A DNA stretch of 64,000 nt from JAWKWH01 sp963669415 (GCA_963669415.2 CAXXPS010000003.1:744001-808000); one strand, 5' to 3'; counted from the first letter of the stretch, positions 26,336-33,994 are shown. Program-made: numbers and translations. The notes: generated by a model not told the origin, from the letters alone.

Positions 26336-27286
26336 TTATCGTCGTGCGCGTCGTTCTGCGATCAGTCCAAGGTAGTGCATTGCAACAGTAGCTCCGGCTA
26401 TCGCCGTTATGTCGGCGTGGTCGTAGGCGGGCGCGACTTCAACCACATCCGCCCCTACCATGTCAAGCAAACCCAGTTTTCGAAGCACTGACAACATCTT
26501 GGCGGTCGATGGGCCGCCGGCAACCGGTGTTCCGGTGCCCGGAGCAAATGCCGGGTCAAGGCAATCGATGTCGAATGTAATATAGGATTTGGCGCCGCCG
26601 GTACGCTGGAGTATCGCTTGCGCGATCTCTCCGGGCGACATCTCCTCAATCTCGTGGCCAAACAGAATTTGAATGCCACAATCTTCCGGCGCATGGGTGC
26701 GAATGCCGATCTGGATCGATTTATCCGGGTCGATGATACCGTCGCGCACGGCCCGGATTACGAATGAACCGTGATCAATCCGTTTGCCGTCGTCGAACCA
26801 GGTATCCTGATGAGCGTCAAACTGGACCAGAGCAAGCGGTCCGTGCTTGACCGCGTGGGCTTTTAGCAGCGGCCAAGTGACGTAGTGGTCGCCACCCATC
26901 GAAAGCAGGAACGCGCCGGAATCGATGATCTTTGTGGCCTCACGCTCGATCTTTGCCGGCGTTTTGGAATGGTTGCCGTAATCGAGCAGACAGTCGCCAT
27001 AATCGATCACCGCCATTTCCTCAAAAAGATCCCGCGCAAAGGGGTATTGCGGATCATTGTCGAAAATCGCTGAAGCCCGACGGATGGCCTGTGGGCCAAA
27101 GCGGGCGCCTGGGCGGTTTGAAACTGCAGCGTCAAACGGAATGCCCCAGACAACGGCATCCACGTCTTTCAGACGCTTGGAAAACTTGCGGCGCATGAAG
27201 GATAGCGCGCCGGCATGGGTCGGGTCTTCGGCCGCACTTGTCAGGTTTCGGGCGGAAAAGGCATGGTCGATTGATTTTGAGGGCAT
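26336..27286 (-). CDS. speB: agmatinase (ureohydrolase family)
   Basis: This enzyme hydrolyses agmatine to putrescine and urea. The 316-residue protein has all manganese ligands of the ureohydrolase fold: GGDHYVTWPL near residue 130, QFDAHQDTW near 155, and TFDIDCLDPAFAPGTGTP near 235. The N-terminal IPFDAAVSNRPGARFGP is typical of agmatinases. Related guanidinobutyrase or guanidinopropionase activities share these motifs, so the substrate is likely rather than certain. It follows a HEAT-like gene by 15 bases and precedes argC. Confidence 0.9.
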   Translation of the reverse strand: MPSKSIDHAFSARNLTSAAEDPTHAGALSFMRRKFSKRLKDVDAVVWGIPFDAAVSNRPGARFGPQAIRRASAIFDNDPQYPFARDLFEEMAVIDYGDCLLDYGNHSKTPAKIEREATKIIDSGAFLLSMGGDHYVTWPLLKAHAVKHGPLALVQFDAHQDTWFDDGKRIDHGSFVIRAVRDGIIDPDKSIQIGIRTHAPEDCGIQILFGHEIEEMSPGEIAQAILQRTGGAKSYITFDIDCLDPAFAPGTGTPVAGGPSTAKMLSVLRKLGLLDMVGADVVEVAPAYDHADITAIAGATVAMHYLGLIAERRARR

Positions 27287-27301
27287 CTTACGTTTCCAAA
27301 G

Positions 27302-27835
27302 CTAGAGGAGTGGCCGTCCCATTTGCTTTAGAGTTTTCTGCGCGCATTTTGCAACAGAGCGGCGTCTGTCATTGGCGAGATCTTCAATGCGCTCAATGAC
27401 CCTTTCCGCCAATGCAGGATCACCCTTCGTCCATTCCTGAAGGGTTTTCATGGTCATGTTGAGCACAATCCAGTCGTCAGATTGATGCAAGTTGCGAACA
27501 AGAATGTTCCGGGCCTTGGTCATCTGCCGGTCATTCATCCGGGCACCATGGGCCAGGAAGATCTGCGCTTGTGTCCACTGGGCGGAAGGCTGGTCGAGAT
27601 TGGAAACCTCGTCGAGCAAATGGTCGGCCCAATCGTCAAACCACTCGGGTTTTTCCTTGAACACACGCTTCAGGGCGCTTGAAGTTCTCAGGCGTACCAC
27701 TTCGTCGTCGGACTTGTAGCAGTCCATCAGTTCTGAGAGGCGTTCGGGTTCGGACAAAACGGTGTCGACTACCTCGACGGTACGGCCCAGCGAGTTGGGA
27801 TGTCCGCCTGTCAGCATGAATGTAAACGGTTCCAT
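27302..27835 (-). CDS. HEAT-repeat-like protein of unknown function
   Basis: This 177-residue protein is almost entirely helical, with repeated amphipathic pairs such as DEVVRLRTSSALKRVFKE, DWIVLNMTMKTLQEWTKG and DRRRSVAKCAQKTLKQMG, spaced like HEAT or ARM repeats. There is no signal peptide, membrane segment or catalytic motif. It probably acts as a protein-binding scaffold. It lies between the rpsI terminator and speB, 15 bases before speB, so it is likely co-transcribed with speB and argC. I do not recognise a named family. Confidence 0.7.
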   Translation of the reverse strand: MEPFTFMLTGGHPNSLGRTVEVVDTVLSEPERLSELMDCYKSDDEVVRLRTSSALKRVFKEKPEWFDDWADHLLDEVSNLDQPSAQWTQAQIFLAHGARMNDRQMTKARNILVRNLHQSDDWIVLNMTMKTLQEWTKGDPALAERVIERIEDLANDRRRSVAKCAQKTLKQMGRPLL

Positions 27836-27867
27836 GGCGGCAAATCTTATCTTCTCGCGATGAATAG

Positions 27868-27895
27868 AAAAGGCCGGGCAACAGCCCGGCCTTTT
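27868..27895. terminator. bidirectional intrinsic terminator after rpsI
   Basis: An 8-bp GC stem (GGCCGGGC / GCCCGGCC) with a 4-base loop is flanked by AAAA on one side and TTTT on the other, so it can work on either strand. It ends the rplM-rpsI transcript, which is the only adjacent unit that needs it. Confidence 0.9.
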
Positions 27896-27921
27896 CGTAC
27901 TGACAAATTGGGTACCGGCGA

Positions 27922-28407
27922 TTAGCGCTTGGAGAACTGGAAGCTGCGGCGAGCCTTGGCCTTGCCGTACTTTTTGCGCTCCACAACGCGGGAATCGCGG
28001 GTCAGGAAGCCGCCTTTCTTCAGAACTGCACGAAGCGTTGGTTCATAGTAGGTGAGCGCCTTGGAAATTCCGTGACGCACGGCACCGGCCTGACCGGACA
28101 GTCCGCCACCGGCGACGGTTGCCATGATATCGTACTGGGTGGCACGATCTGCTGCGACAAGTGGCTGCTTCAAAATCATCTGCAAGACCGGGCGTCCGAA
28201 ATATTTCTCGAATTCCTTGTCATTGATGACGATGCGGCCTGAGCCGGGCTTCAACCAAACGCGGGCGATCGCGTCCTTGCGCTTGCCGGTTGCGTAGGCG
28301 CGGCCATGCTCGTCGAGCTTCTGGACGTGAACCGGTGCTTCAGGCGCGGCTGCGGTTTCAACGCCGGTTGCTTCGCCGAGTTCTTCGAGAGAATTGAGTT
28401 CGGCCAT
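27922..28407 (-). CDS. rpsI: 30S ribosomal protein S9
   Basis: This is the small-subunit protein whose C-terminal tail reaches the P-site tRNA. The 161-residue protein has an alphaproteobacterial acidic extension of about 35 residues, then GRAYATGKRKDAIARVWLKPG, GGGLSGQAGAVRHGISKAL and the tail ending in FQFSKR. The terminal Lys-Arg is the conserved tRNA contact. Its ATG overlaps the rplM stop codon (TAATG), which points to translational coupling. A strong terminator follows. Confidence 0.98.
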   Translation of the reverse strand: MAELNSLEELGEATGVETAAAPEAPVHVQKLDEHGRAYATGKRKDAIARVWLKPGSGRIVINDKEFEKYFGRPVLQMILKQPLVAADRATQYDIMATVAGGGLSGQAGAVRHGISKALTYYEPTLRAVLKKGGFLTRDSRVVERKKYGKAKARRSFQFSKR

Positions 28408-28871
28408 TATGCGACCCTCTTGTTCTTGGGATTCAAAGCGCCGACATCAAGTGTCTCGGGCTTCTGGGCTTCGTGGGGGTGTTCGGCGCCGGAATAGACG
28501 CGAAGATTACTCATCTGACGGCGGCCAAGCGGACCGCGCGGCAGCATGCGCTCGACGGCTTTTTCGACGATGCGCTCCGGATAGCGGCCTTCGAAAATCT
28601 GGCGCGCAGTGCGCTCTTTGATGCCGCCGGGATGGCCGGTGTGCCAGTAGTATTTCTTGTCGGTGAATTTCTTGCCGGTGAAAACGGCTTTGGAAGCATT
28701 GATGATGATGACATTGTCGCCATCATCGACATGCGGGGTAAAGGTCGGCTTGTGCTTGCCGCGCAGGCGCTTCGCGACGAGGGTGGCAAGACGTCCGACA
28801 ACCAGATCGGTTGCGTCAATCAGAACCCACTTCTTCGTCACTTCCGCCGGTTTCTGGCTGAAGGTTTTCAT
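28407..28871 (-). CDS. rplM: 50S ribosomal protein L13
   Basis: This is an early-assembly large-subunit protein of 154 residues, the family's normal length. Signatures include KKWVLIDATDLVVGRLAT near residue 14, KKYYWHTGHPGGIK near 71, and AVERMLPRGPLGRRQMSNLR near 105, the last being the rRNA-binding segment. It is the first gene of the rplM-rpsI operon and is driven by a clear promoter at 29005-29033 with a leader of about 127 bases that contains a terminator-like hairpin. Confidence 0.98.
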   Translation of the reverse strand: MKTFSQKPAEVTKKWVLIDATDLVVGRLATLVAKRLRGKHKPTFTPHVDDGDNVIIINASKAVFTGKKFTDKKYYWHTGHPGGIKERTARQIFEGRYPERIVEKAVERMLPRGPLGRRQMSNLRVYSGAEHPHEAQKPETLDVGALNPKNKRVA

Positions 28872-28961
28872 AACGGTTTTCTTTCAATCATTCCCCGCCG
28901 GCAGACCGGACTTACGGGACATTTTTTGTTGCTTGGATTGGCGCGACCTTAGCGGTTCACC

Positions 28962-28991
28962 AAAAACAAACGGCGGCCCGAACCGGACCGC
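28962..28991 (-). promoter_or_regulatory. terminator-like hairpin in the rplM leader
   Basis: On the minus strand GCGGTCC (28991-28985), a 5-base loop and GGGCCGC (28979-28973) form a 7-bp stem with one G-U pair, followed two bases later by TTTGTTTTTGG. It lies within the first 40 bases of the predicted rplM transcript and about 90 bases before the ATG. It could be an attenuator or a 5' stabilising structure. Confidence 0.45.
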
Positions 28992-29004
28992 TGCGTGTGA
29001 GCGG

Positions 29005-29033
29005 CTTATAGGGGAGTGAAGGGAACGCGTCAA
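29005..29033 (-). promoter_or_regulatory. rplM-rpsI promoter
   Basis: On the minus strand TTGACG (29033-29028), a 17-base spacer and TATAAG (29010-29005) make a near-consensus housekeeping promoter. Transcription would start near 28998, giving a leader of about 127 bases before the rplM ATG. An AT-rich stretch at 29036-29100 lies directly upstream of the -35 box and could serve as an UP element. Confidence 0.75.
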
Positions 29034-29100
29034 TAGCAAATTCGGAATGCAATTCGTAATTTATCTCATAAAAACAGTAAGTTAAAAAAAAGGTATTATT

Positions 29101-29544
29101 TTACCGTGCAGGCGGAATTGAATAGGTTCCCGTCGCGTGTGCAACCGTGTGATTGTCGGGGCCGGCACGCATATCAATATCGAATACCATCAGGCTCTTG
29201 CCGAGCTTCAAGATCCGGCAATGGCCGTCGACCGGACCGGCTTCGGCCTTGCGCATGAAGTTGATGTTCAGATTGGTGGTAACCGAAAGCGCATCCGGCC
29301 CGGCATGGGTCAAGACACAGACATACCCGCCAATATCCGCCAGAGTGAACAAAGACGGGCCGGAAACAGTGTTTCCCGGCCGCAAATGGCGCTCATCGGC
29401 ATCAAGCCGCACCACGCAGCCACCATCATGCACATCCACTGCATAGAACGCATTGAATGCGTCATTCAGTTGAGGATAGATTTTGTCCATCAACCGGTTG
29501 ACCTCATCGGCGTTCATCAGTGCTTTGAGCGGGCGAGGGGGCAT
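29101..29544 (-). CDS. PaaI-type hotdog-fold thioesterase
   Basis: This is a 147-residue hotdog-fold protein that probably hydrolyses an acyl-CoA. The family core is visible as RLDADERHLRPGNTVSGPSLFTLADIGGYV near residues 49-78, where the helix after the GNTVSG turn carries the usual active-site acidic residue, and SVTTNLNINFMRKAEAG near 88. An alternative start at Met10 (29517) is possible. It lies 17 bases after the enoyl-CoA hydratase gene on the same strand and shares its fatty-acyl-CoA theme, and its stop is about 70 bases before the rplM promoter. Confidence 0.85.
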   Translation of the reverse strand: MPPRPLKALMNADEVNRLMDKIYPQLNDAFNAFYAVDVHDGGCVVRLDADERHLRPGNTVSGPSLFTLADIGGYVCVLTHAGPDALSVTTNLNINFMRKAEAGPVDGHCRILKLGKSLMVFDIDMRAGPDNHTVAHATGTYSIPPAR

Positions 29545-29561
29545 AAAATGTTCCTGTCAGA

Positions 29562-30425
29562 CTATCCGCGAGGATTGATCGGCCGGTTTTTGGTCCAGTC
29601 AAACGTGCCGAGATCGCGTTCGCGGACGGTTGTTTTCCAGCCTTCAGCTTCTGTTCTCGCCTTGAAATTCAAACCTTCCGGCGAGTGACGCGTAATACCA
29701 TCGAAAATCGTTGCAAACATCTGGGTCTGCTTCAATCCCATCGCCTCAATTGCCTGATTGACCACCAGCTTTTGCATCATCAATTGATTGACGGGGATCG
29801 TGGAGATGCGCTCGGCCAGACGCTCGACTTCTGCATCCAGATCATTAGCGGGAACAGATTTCAATACCAGGCCCAATTGCTCGGCCTCCGGACCTTTGAT
29901 CTTGTCGCCGGTGAACAACATGCGCTTAGCTCGCTCCGGCCCAAGCCGGTAGACCCACATTGCCGTCGTTGGACAGCCCCAAACACGCACAGGCATGTAG
30001 CCGATCTCGGCATCGTCAGCCATGACGATCATGTCGGAACAAAGTGCGATATCGGAACCGCCGGCGACAGCAAATCCATGCACTTTGGCGATGACCGGCC
30101 GGTGGGAGCGCCACAGCGACATGAACAGTTCGGTGTTGCGCATCATCGAGGCGTAGTCCTTCATCGGGTCCCACGGCATGTCCTGTGTCATTTCGTGCCC
30201 GGCACCGGTACTCGCCTCGGCGTAGTATTGCAGGTCGTATCCGGCGCAGAACGCTTTACCTGCGCCTGACAGAACAATCACATGGACGCCTGAGTCGGAA
30301 TTTGCCTGCTCGACAGCTGCTGCCAATTCAACCGGCAGATCGTCATCAATGGCATTCATGACTTCTGGCCGGTTCAACGTGATCCGGCCGATTCGGCCAT
30401 CTTTTTCGTAAACAACTTTTAGCAT
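29562..30425 (-). CDS. enoyl-CoA hydratase/isomerase (crotonase) family protein
   Basis: This is a 287-residue crotonase-fold protein. The N-terminal GRIGRITLNRPEVMNAID, the oxyanion-hole segment VLSGAGKAFCAGYDL near residue 50 and KVHGFAVAGGSDIALCSDM near 105 are all present. The second catalytic region reads VRVWGCPTT near 137, where the typical catalytic glutamate of hydratases is not evident, so the exact reaction (hydratase, isomerase, or another CoA chemistry) is open. It heads a two-gene unit with the thioesterase and is divergent from a second crotonase gene. Confidence 0.88.
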   Translation of the reverse strand: MLKVVYEKDGRIGRITLNRPEVMNAIDDDLPVELAAAVEQANSDSGVHVIVLSGAGKAFCAGYDLQYYAEASTGAGHEMTQDMPWDPMKDYASMMRNTELFMSLWRSHRPVIAKVHGFAVAGGSDIALCSDMIVMADDAEIGYMPVRVWGCPTTAMWVYRLGPERAKRMLFTGDKIKGPEAEQLGLVLKSVPANDLDAEVERLAERISTIPVNQLMMQKLVVNQAIEAMGLKQTQMFATIFDGITRHSPEGLNFKARTEAEGWKTTVRERDLGTFDWTKNRPINPRG

Positions 30426-30573
30426 TTGGGATCCTGACGAGATTGCACACGCAACCTGTCCGGCAGTCTGTAATCCGTCAAGTTATCTGGAAGTTGTAAC
30501 CGGTTTTCGGGCGTGCATGGTGATGATAAAGTGTCCATGTTGATTTGTTGAATTGCGAGGTGAAATTGAGGCG

Positions 30574-31398
30574 ATGGCTGACGTGGTAACACTTGAAGCG
30601 GCTGAACAGGCACCCTTTACCGCTGAGCAGGCTGAAGGTGTCCTGACAATTGGCTTTTCGGCTCCTCCGGCTCATCCCCTGTCATCCCGCACGATTGGCC
30701 TTCTGCGCGAAGAACTTGAGCGTGCGGCCGACGATCGTAGGGTCAAGGTTATCGTGCTTTCATCTGCCGGCAAGATTTTCTGCTCGGGGCACGACCTGAA
30801 AGAAATGCAGGCACATCGACGCGATGAAGATGGCGGCAAGGCCTTTCTGGACCAGCTATTTGATGATTGTTCGGAGCTTATGAAAGCGATTGTCAATCAC
30901 CCTAATCCGGTGATTGCCGCAGTGGACGGCGTTGCTACGGCGGCAGGTTGCCAATTGGTTGCTAGCTGTGACCTGGCGATCGCCTCGGAGCGGGCGCAGT
31001 TTTGCACACCGGGCGTCAATCTGGGCGGCTTTTGTTCGACTCCCATGGTTGCGTTGTCACGGAATCTGTCACCCAAACACGCCATGGAAATGTTGCTGAC
31101 GGGCGAGATGATCGATGCGCAGACCGCCCGCGATTTCGGCCTGGCCAATCGGGTGGTGCCGCCGGAATACCTTGATCAGGTTGTGAGGAAATATGCCGAG
31201 ACCATCGCCAGCAAATCGGCATCGGCAATCGCGCTGGGCAAGCGTGCTTTCTACAAGCAACTCGATATGTCGCTCGCTGAAGCCTATGCCTATTCAACCA
31301 GGGTCATGGTCGATGGCTTCATGACCAGGGATGCTGACGAGGGAGTTTCAGCGTTTTTCGACAAACGGTCGCCGAAATGGGAGGGTGGCGAAGACTGA
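30574..31398 (+). CDS. enoyl-CoA hydratase (crotonase) family protein
   Basis: This is a second crotonase paralogue of 274 residues from the ATG at 30574. The oxyanion-hole segment reads VLSSAGKIFCSGHDLKEM near residue 57 and the helix segment AVDGVATAAGCQLVASCDLAIA near 113. It ends with the usual trimerisation helix (DEGVSAFFDKRSPKW). The sequence resembles the mammalian ECHDC3-like branch more than classical FadB-type hydratases. A TTG at 30553 is an alternative start. It is divergent from the first crotonase gene by 148 bases and is followed by the VOC gene, which has its own promoter. Confidence 0.88.
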   Translation: MADVVTLEAAEQAPFTAEQAEGVLTIGFSAPPAHPLSSRTIGLLREELERAADDRRVKVIVLSSAGKIFCSGHDLKEMQAHRRDEDGGKAFLDQLFDDCSELMKAIVNHPNPVIAAVDGVATAAGCQLVASCDLAIASERAQFCTPGVNLGGFCSTPMVALSRNLSPKHAMEMLLTGEMIDAQTARDFGLANRVVPPEYLDQVVRKYAETIASKSASAIALGKRAFYKQLDMSLAEAYAYSTRVMVDGFMTRDADEGVSAFFDKRSPKWEGGED

Positions 31399-31411
31399 CA
31401 TTGCAGTTTGC

Positions 31412-31440
31412 TTGCAATGTCTCTTCCTCATATGTATGTT
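31412..31440 (+). promoter_or_regulatory. predicted promoter of the VOC gene
   Basis: TTGCAA (31412-31417), a 17-base spacer and TATGTT (31435-31440) give 4/6 matches to each consensus box. The -10 box overlaps the first half of the LexA-like operator, so a bound repressor would block the polymerase. Confidence 0.5.
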
Positions 31441-31452
31441 CACATTTTGTTC
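31438..31452 (+). promoter_or_regulatory. LexA-type SOS box (GTTC-N7-GTTC)
   Basis: The direct repeat GTTC at 31438-31441 and 31449-31452 is spaced by exactly seven bases (ACATTTT). GTTC-N7-GTTC is the established LexA recognition form of alphaproteobacteria, and the T-rich spacer is typical of strong sites. It lies 14 bases before the ATG of the VOC gene and overlaps the predicted -10 box. Confidence 0.7.
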
Positions 31453-31466
31453 TTGTGGAGAATGAA

Positions 31467-31895
31467 ATGGAACTGGACCGGCGAATTTCAATTGTCACGC
31501 TCGGTGTGGTTGATCTTGCAGCCGCCACCGCCTTTTACGAGCGGTTGGGCTGGGCCAAATCACCAGCCAGCCAGGACTCTGTGACTTTCATAAAACTCAA
31601 GGGTACGGTGCTTGGACTATATTCGCGCAAAGGGTTGGCTGAAGACGCCGGTGTTGAAGATTCCTCTCCCGGATTCTCCGGAACAGCATTGGCGCATAAC
31701 CTGGAAAGCGAGGCGGAAGTGGATGCGGCCTTTGACTTTGCAGTTTCGTGCGGCGCCAAGCCTGTCAAGCAGCCGGAAAAAGTGTTCTGGGGTGGCTACT
31801 CCGGATATTTCGCCGATCCCGACGGCCATCTTTGGGAATTGGCCTACAATCCGTTTGCGCCACTTGACGAAGAAGGGCACATGACGCTGCCATAG
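31467..31895 (+). CDS. VOC (glyoxalase/bleomycin-resistance) family protein
   Basis: This is a 142-residue protein with two beta-alpha-beta-beta-beta modules of the vicinal oxygen chelate fold. It starts IVTLGVVDLAAATAFYERLGW and ends with GYSGYFADPDGHLWELAYNP near residues 108-127, which holds the usual C-terminal metal-site histidine and glutamate. Members include glyoxalase I, dioxygenases and antibiotic-binding proteins; the activity here is unknown. ATG 31467 lies six bases after GGAG; the longer open frame from 31377 overlaps the crotonase gene and the promoter. A LexA-like box overlaps its promoter, which suggests induction by DNA damage. Confidence 0.88.
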   Translation: MELDRRISIVTLGVVDLAAATAFYERLGWAKSPASQDSVTFIKLKGTVLGLYSRKGLAEDAGVEDSSPGFSGTALAHNLESEAEVDAAFDFAVSCGAKPVKQPEKVFWGGYSGYFADPDGHLWELAYNPFAPLDEEGHMTLP

Positions 31896-31935
31896 GCCGC
31901 GTCATGGCGACGTTTCAAATATCAATTTTGGCCTG

Positions 31936-32241
31936 CTACCTGCCGACGCTCGACCTGTCGATGCAGCGATATACGACACAGCGATTTGTATCGGCGGCCG
32001 GAATTGTTGCGGCCACCGGATATTTCTCCGTGTCGCAGAATGCGCCATTGCGCACATAACGGTCAAACAGGGTCAAACCGGGATTCCTGGTCGATTGATA
32101 GCGCATGATCGCCGCACCTTCAGCATTGATTATGGCGTGAATGGAATCGCAGCTCAAAGACTGTGAATTGTGCCGGGAAATGGCGTGGGACGCCGTGGTG
32201 GTAAAAGCGAATATCAGCGTGATGATGGTAATTGCGCGCAT
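31936..32241 (-). CDS. small secreted cysteine-containing protein, paralogue A
   Basis: This 101-residue protein starts with a signal peptide (MRAITIITLIFAFTTTASHA) and a mature part that begins AISRHNSQS. Cysteines in the mature part are at about residues 31, 69, 87 and 92, so two disulfides are possible. It shares with the next gene the pattern AISR-NS-S--C---H--I-A-GA-I-RY-S-RNPGL-L--R-V----FC and a later P--D---C-----C. I know similar unnamed proteins in Hyphomicrobiales but no function. The two genes stand in tandem, 144 bases apart. Confidence 0.75.
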   Translation of the reverse strand: MRAITIITLIFAFTTTASHAISRHNSQSLSCDSIHAIINAEGAAIMRYQSTRNPGLTLFDRYVRNGAFCDTEKYPVAATIPAADTNRCVVYRCIDRSSVGR

Positions 32242-32385
32242 ATCTAGGCGTCTCCAGTTCGTTCACTCTAACTGGAAGATTGGTCGCGATCTTGGTTCGA
32301 CAAGGTTTTGCCGGTCACGTTTGATTGAACGGGCGATCAGAAGGCTGCCCACACCGCGAACAGCATGTTCAACGGCGTTTCCTGC

Positions 32386-32775
32386 TCAGTTTCTCGGAAC
32401 AGCGTCAATCGTGCAAAGTTCGCCGATAGTGCCATTAAACCGGCGCTTTCGCCCGCTGCCACGCCCATTTCGCTGCGCGCAGAAGATCAATCGGCATGAA
32501 GCAAGATCTTTTGTGGGCACTGATTGCAGCGCGGTCTGTTCTCCAAATGAGCAAAAACCAGCATGCGCCACGAAGCGATTATACAGGATCAAACCCGGAT
32601 TCCTTTTTGACGGATAGCGGAATATGACGGCACCTTGTGCGGCAATTAGCTGATGCGCCTTGTGGCACGTGACGGATTTCGAGTTATATCGAGAGATTGC
32701 GTGGGCGGTTGCAGTGGAAGCGATCATGACGAATGCTGCACCTGCAAACCCTATGATCCATATTCTTTTCCTCAT
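32386..32775 (-). CDS. small secreted cysteine-containing protein, paralogue B
   Basis: This 129-residue paralogue of the downstream gene has a signal peptide (cleavage likely after TATAHA) and the same mature core starting AISRYNSKS. It keeps the four core cysteines and the RYPSKRNPGLILYNRFV segment. It differs by a basic C-terminal tail of about 30 residues (NGRGSGRKRRFNG and onward) with a further cysteine. The ATG lies five bases after GGGAGG, an unusually strong ribosome-binding site for this window, so expression may be high. No function is known to me. Confidence 0.75.
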   Translation of the reverse strand: MRKRIWIIGFAGAAFVMIASTATAHAISRYNSKSVTCHKAHQLIAAQGAVIFRYPSKRNPGLILYNRFVAHAGFCSFGEQTALQSVPTKDLASCRLIFCAQRNGRGSGRKRRFNGTIGELCTIDAVPRN

Positions 32776-32861
32776 CGCTTCCTCCCGTAAACAGCAATTC
32801 TGTTGCCCATCCTATCACAGAGCGTTATCTGGCGGCAGCGACTAATTGGATCAAATTGCCG

Positions 32862-33383
32862 ATGAACCACGACACTTATGAGGATGAATACATCCTCGGC
32901 ATTTTGAATTTGGTTCGATCGATCGCGATTTTGGGCGCATCGGCGAACACCGTTCGCCCATCATTCTTCGTCGCCAAATATCTCGACGACAAGGGCTACG
33001 AGGTTAATCCGGTCAACCCCGGACAGGCCGGAAAACAGATCGCCGGGCGGTTGGTTTACGCTTCGCTGGAGGATGTTCCTGCCGCCATCGACATGGTGGA
33101 CATTTTCCGTCCCTCGCATGCGATTCCGTTAATTGCCGAACAGATTTTGAAGCTGGACCCGCTTCCAAAGGTTGTCTGGATGCAACTTACCATCCGAAAC
33201 GACGAAGCCGCCCGGAAACTGGAAGCGGCCGGTATCAAAGTGGTGATGAACCGTTGCCCGAAAATCGAATATGCGCGCCTTGCCGGTGAAATCAGTTGGA
33301 GTGGTGTGAATTCCAGCGTCATTTCATCGAAGAAACCCAAATTGAAACAGGGTTTTCAGAGTTTCGGCATCAGGCGCGACTGA
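32862..33383 (+). CDS. CoA-binding (YccU-type) protein
   Basis: The 173-residue protein has a single Rossmann-type CoA-binding domain: SIAILGASANTVRPSFFVAKYL near residue 20, YEVNPVNPGQAGKQIAG near 46, and DMVDIFRPSHAIP near 75. It ends with the family's MNRCPKIEYARL segment near 130. Members resemble the CoA-binding part of succinyl-CoA synthetase and have no proven enzymatic role. The ATG at 32862 is used rather than an in-frame TTG at 32856. The LysE-type gene follows after eight bases, so they form an operon. Confidence 0.85.
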   Translation: MNHDTYEDEYILGILNLVRSIAILGASANTVRPSFFVAKYLDDKGYEVNPVNPGQAGKQIAGRLVYASLEDVPAAIDMVDIFRPSHAIPLIAEQILKLDPLPKVVWMQLTIRNDEAARKLEAAGIKVVMNRCPKIEYARLAGEISWSGVNSSVISSKKPKLKQGFQSFGIRRD

Positions 33384-33391
33384 TTTGAACC

Positions 33392-33994
33392 ATGCTGGTT
33401 TTTGCTGCCGCAGTATTTTTCCTGATCATCACCCCTGGCCCGGGCGTCCTTTCTGCCGCAGGAGTGGGGGCGTCTTACGGATACCGGCCCGGCGTGATTT
33501 ACATCACCGGTCTGCTTGTCGGCAACAATATGGTCGCGATGTCAGTTATTCTGGGATTGGCGGGCGTGCTCGAGATCTATCCACCGCTGAGAACTGTCCT
33601 GTTTGTCGCTTCGGCCTGCTTCCTGCTTTATCTGGCTGCAAAAATTGCTTTCGCAGGCACGAAAATCGGTTTCATCCATCCAGAACGGGCGCCGGGAATT
33701 CCCGGTGGAATTGCGCTGCAGGCGGTAAATCCGAAAGCATATGTCGTCAACACGGCGCTGTTTTCCGGTTTTCCGTTCATGGCTGGTGCACCCTGGGCCG
33801 AAGCAACTGTCAAGCTGCTGATATTCAACGCGATATGGATACCCATTCACCTGCTCTGGCTTGCCGCGGGCGTTGGCCTCAACCGCCTAAGTCTTTCTGA
33901 TAAGACGAGATTTGCGGTTAACGCCGGAATGGCCATAGCAATGCTTCTGGTTGTTGGCCTGGCAGCGTTCGCGGAGGCTCTTGGGGCGCAATAG
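33392..33994 (+). CDS. LysE-family exporter
   Basis: This is a 200-residue inner-membrane protein with about six hydrophobic helices. The family signature FLIITPGPGVLSAAGVGASYG lies at residues 11-31, and ALQAVNPKAYVVN near 109 is the second conserved region. Members export amino acids such as lysine, homoserine or threonine. It begins eight bases after the CoA-binding gene. Its ATG has only a weak ribosome-binding site, so translation may depend on coupling. The substrate is not predictable. Confidence 0.88.
   Translation: MLVFAAAVFFLIITPGPGVLSAAGVGASYGYRPGVIYITGLLVGNNMVAMSVILGLAGVLEIYPPLRTVLFVASACFLLYLAAKIAFAGTKIGFIHPERAPGIPGGIALQAVNPKAYVVNTALFSGFPFMAGAPWAEATVKLLIFNAIWIPIHLLWLAAGVGLNRLSLSDKTRFAVNAGMAIAMLLVVGLAAFAEALGAQ

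Noticed and set aside
32141..32617. Plus-strand frame of 158 codons between the small secreted genes
   Set aside because: It is antisense to both secreted paralogues, which have signal peptides and a shared cysteine pattern.
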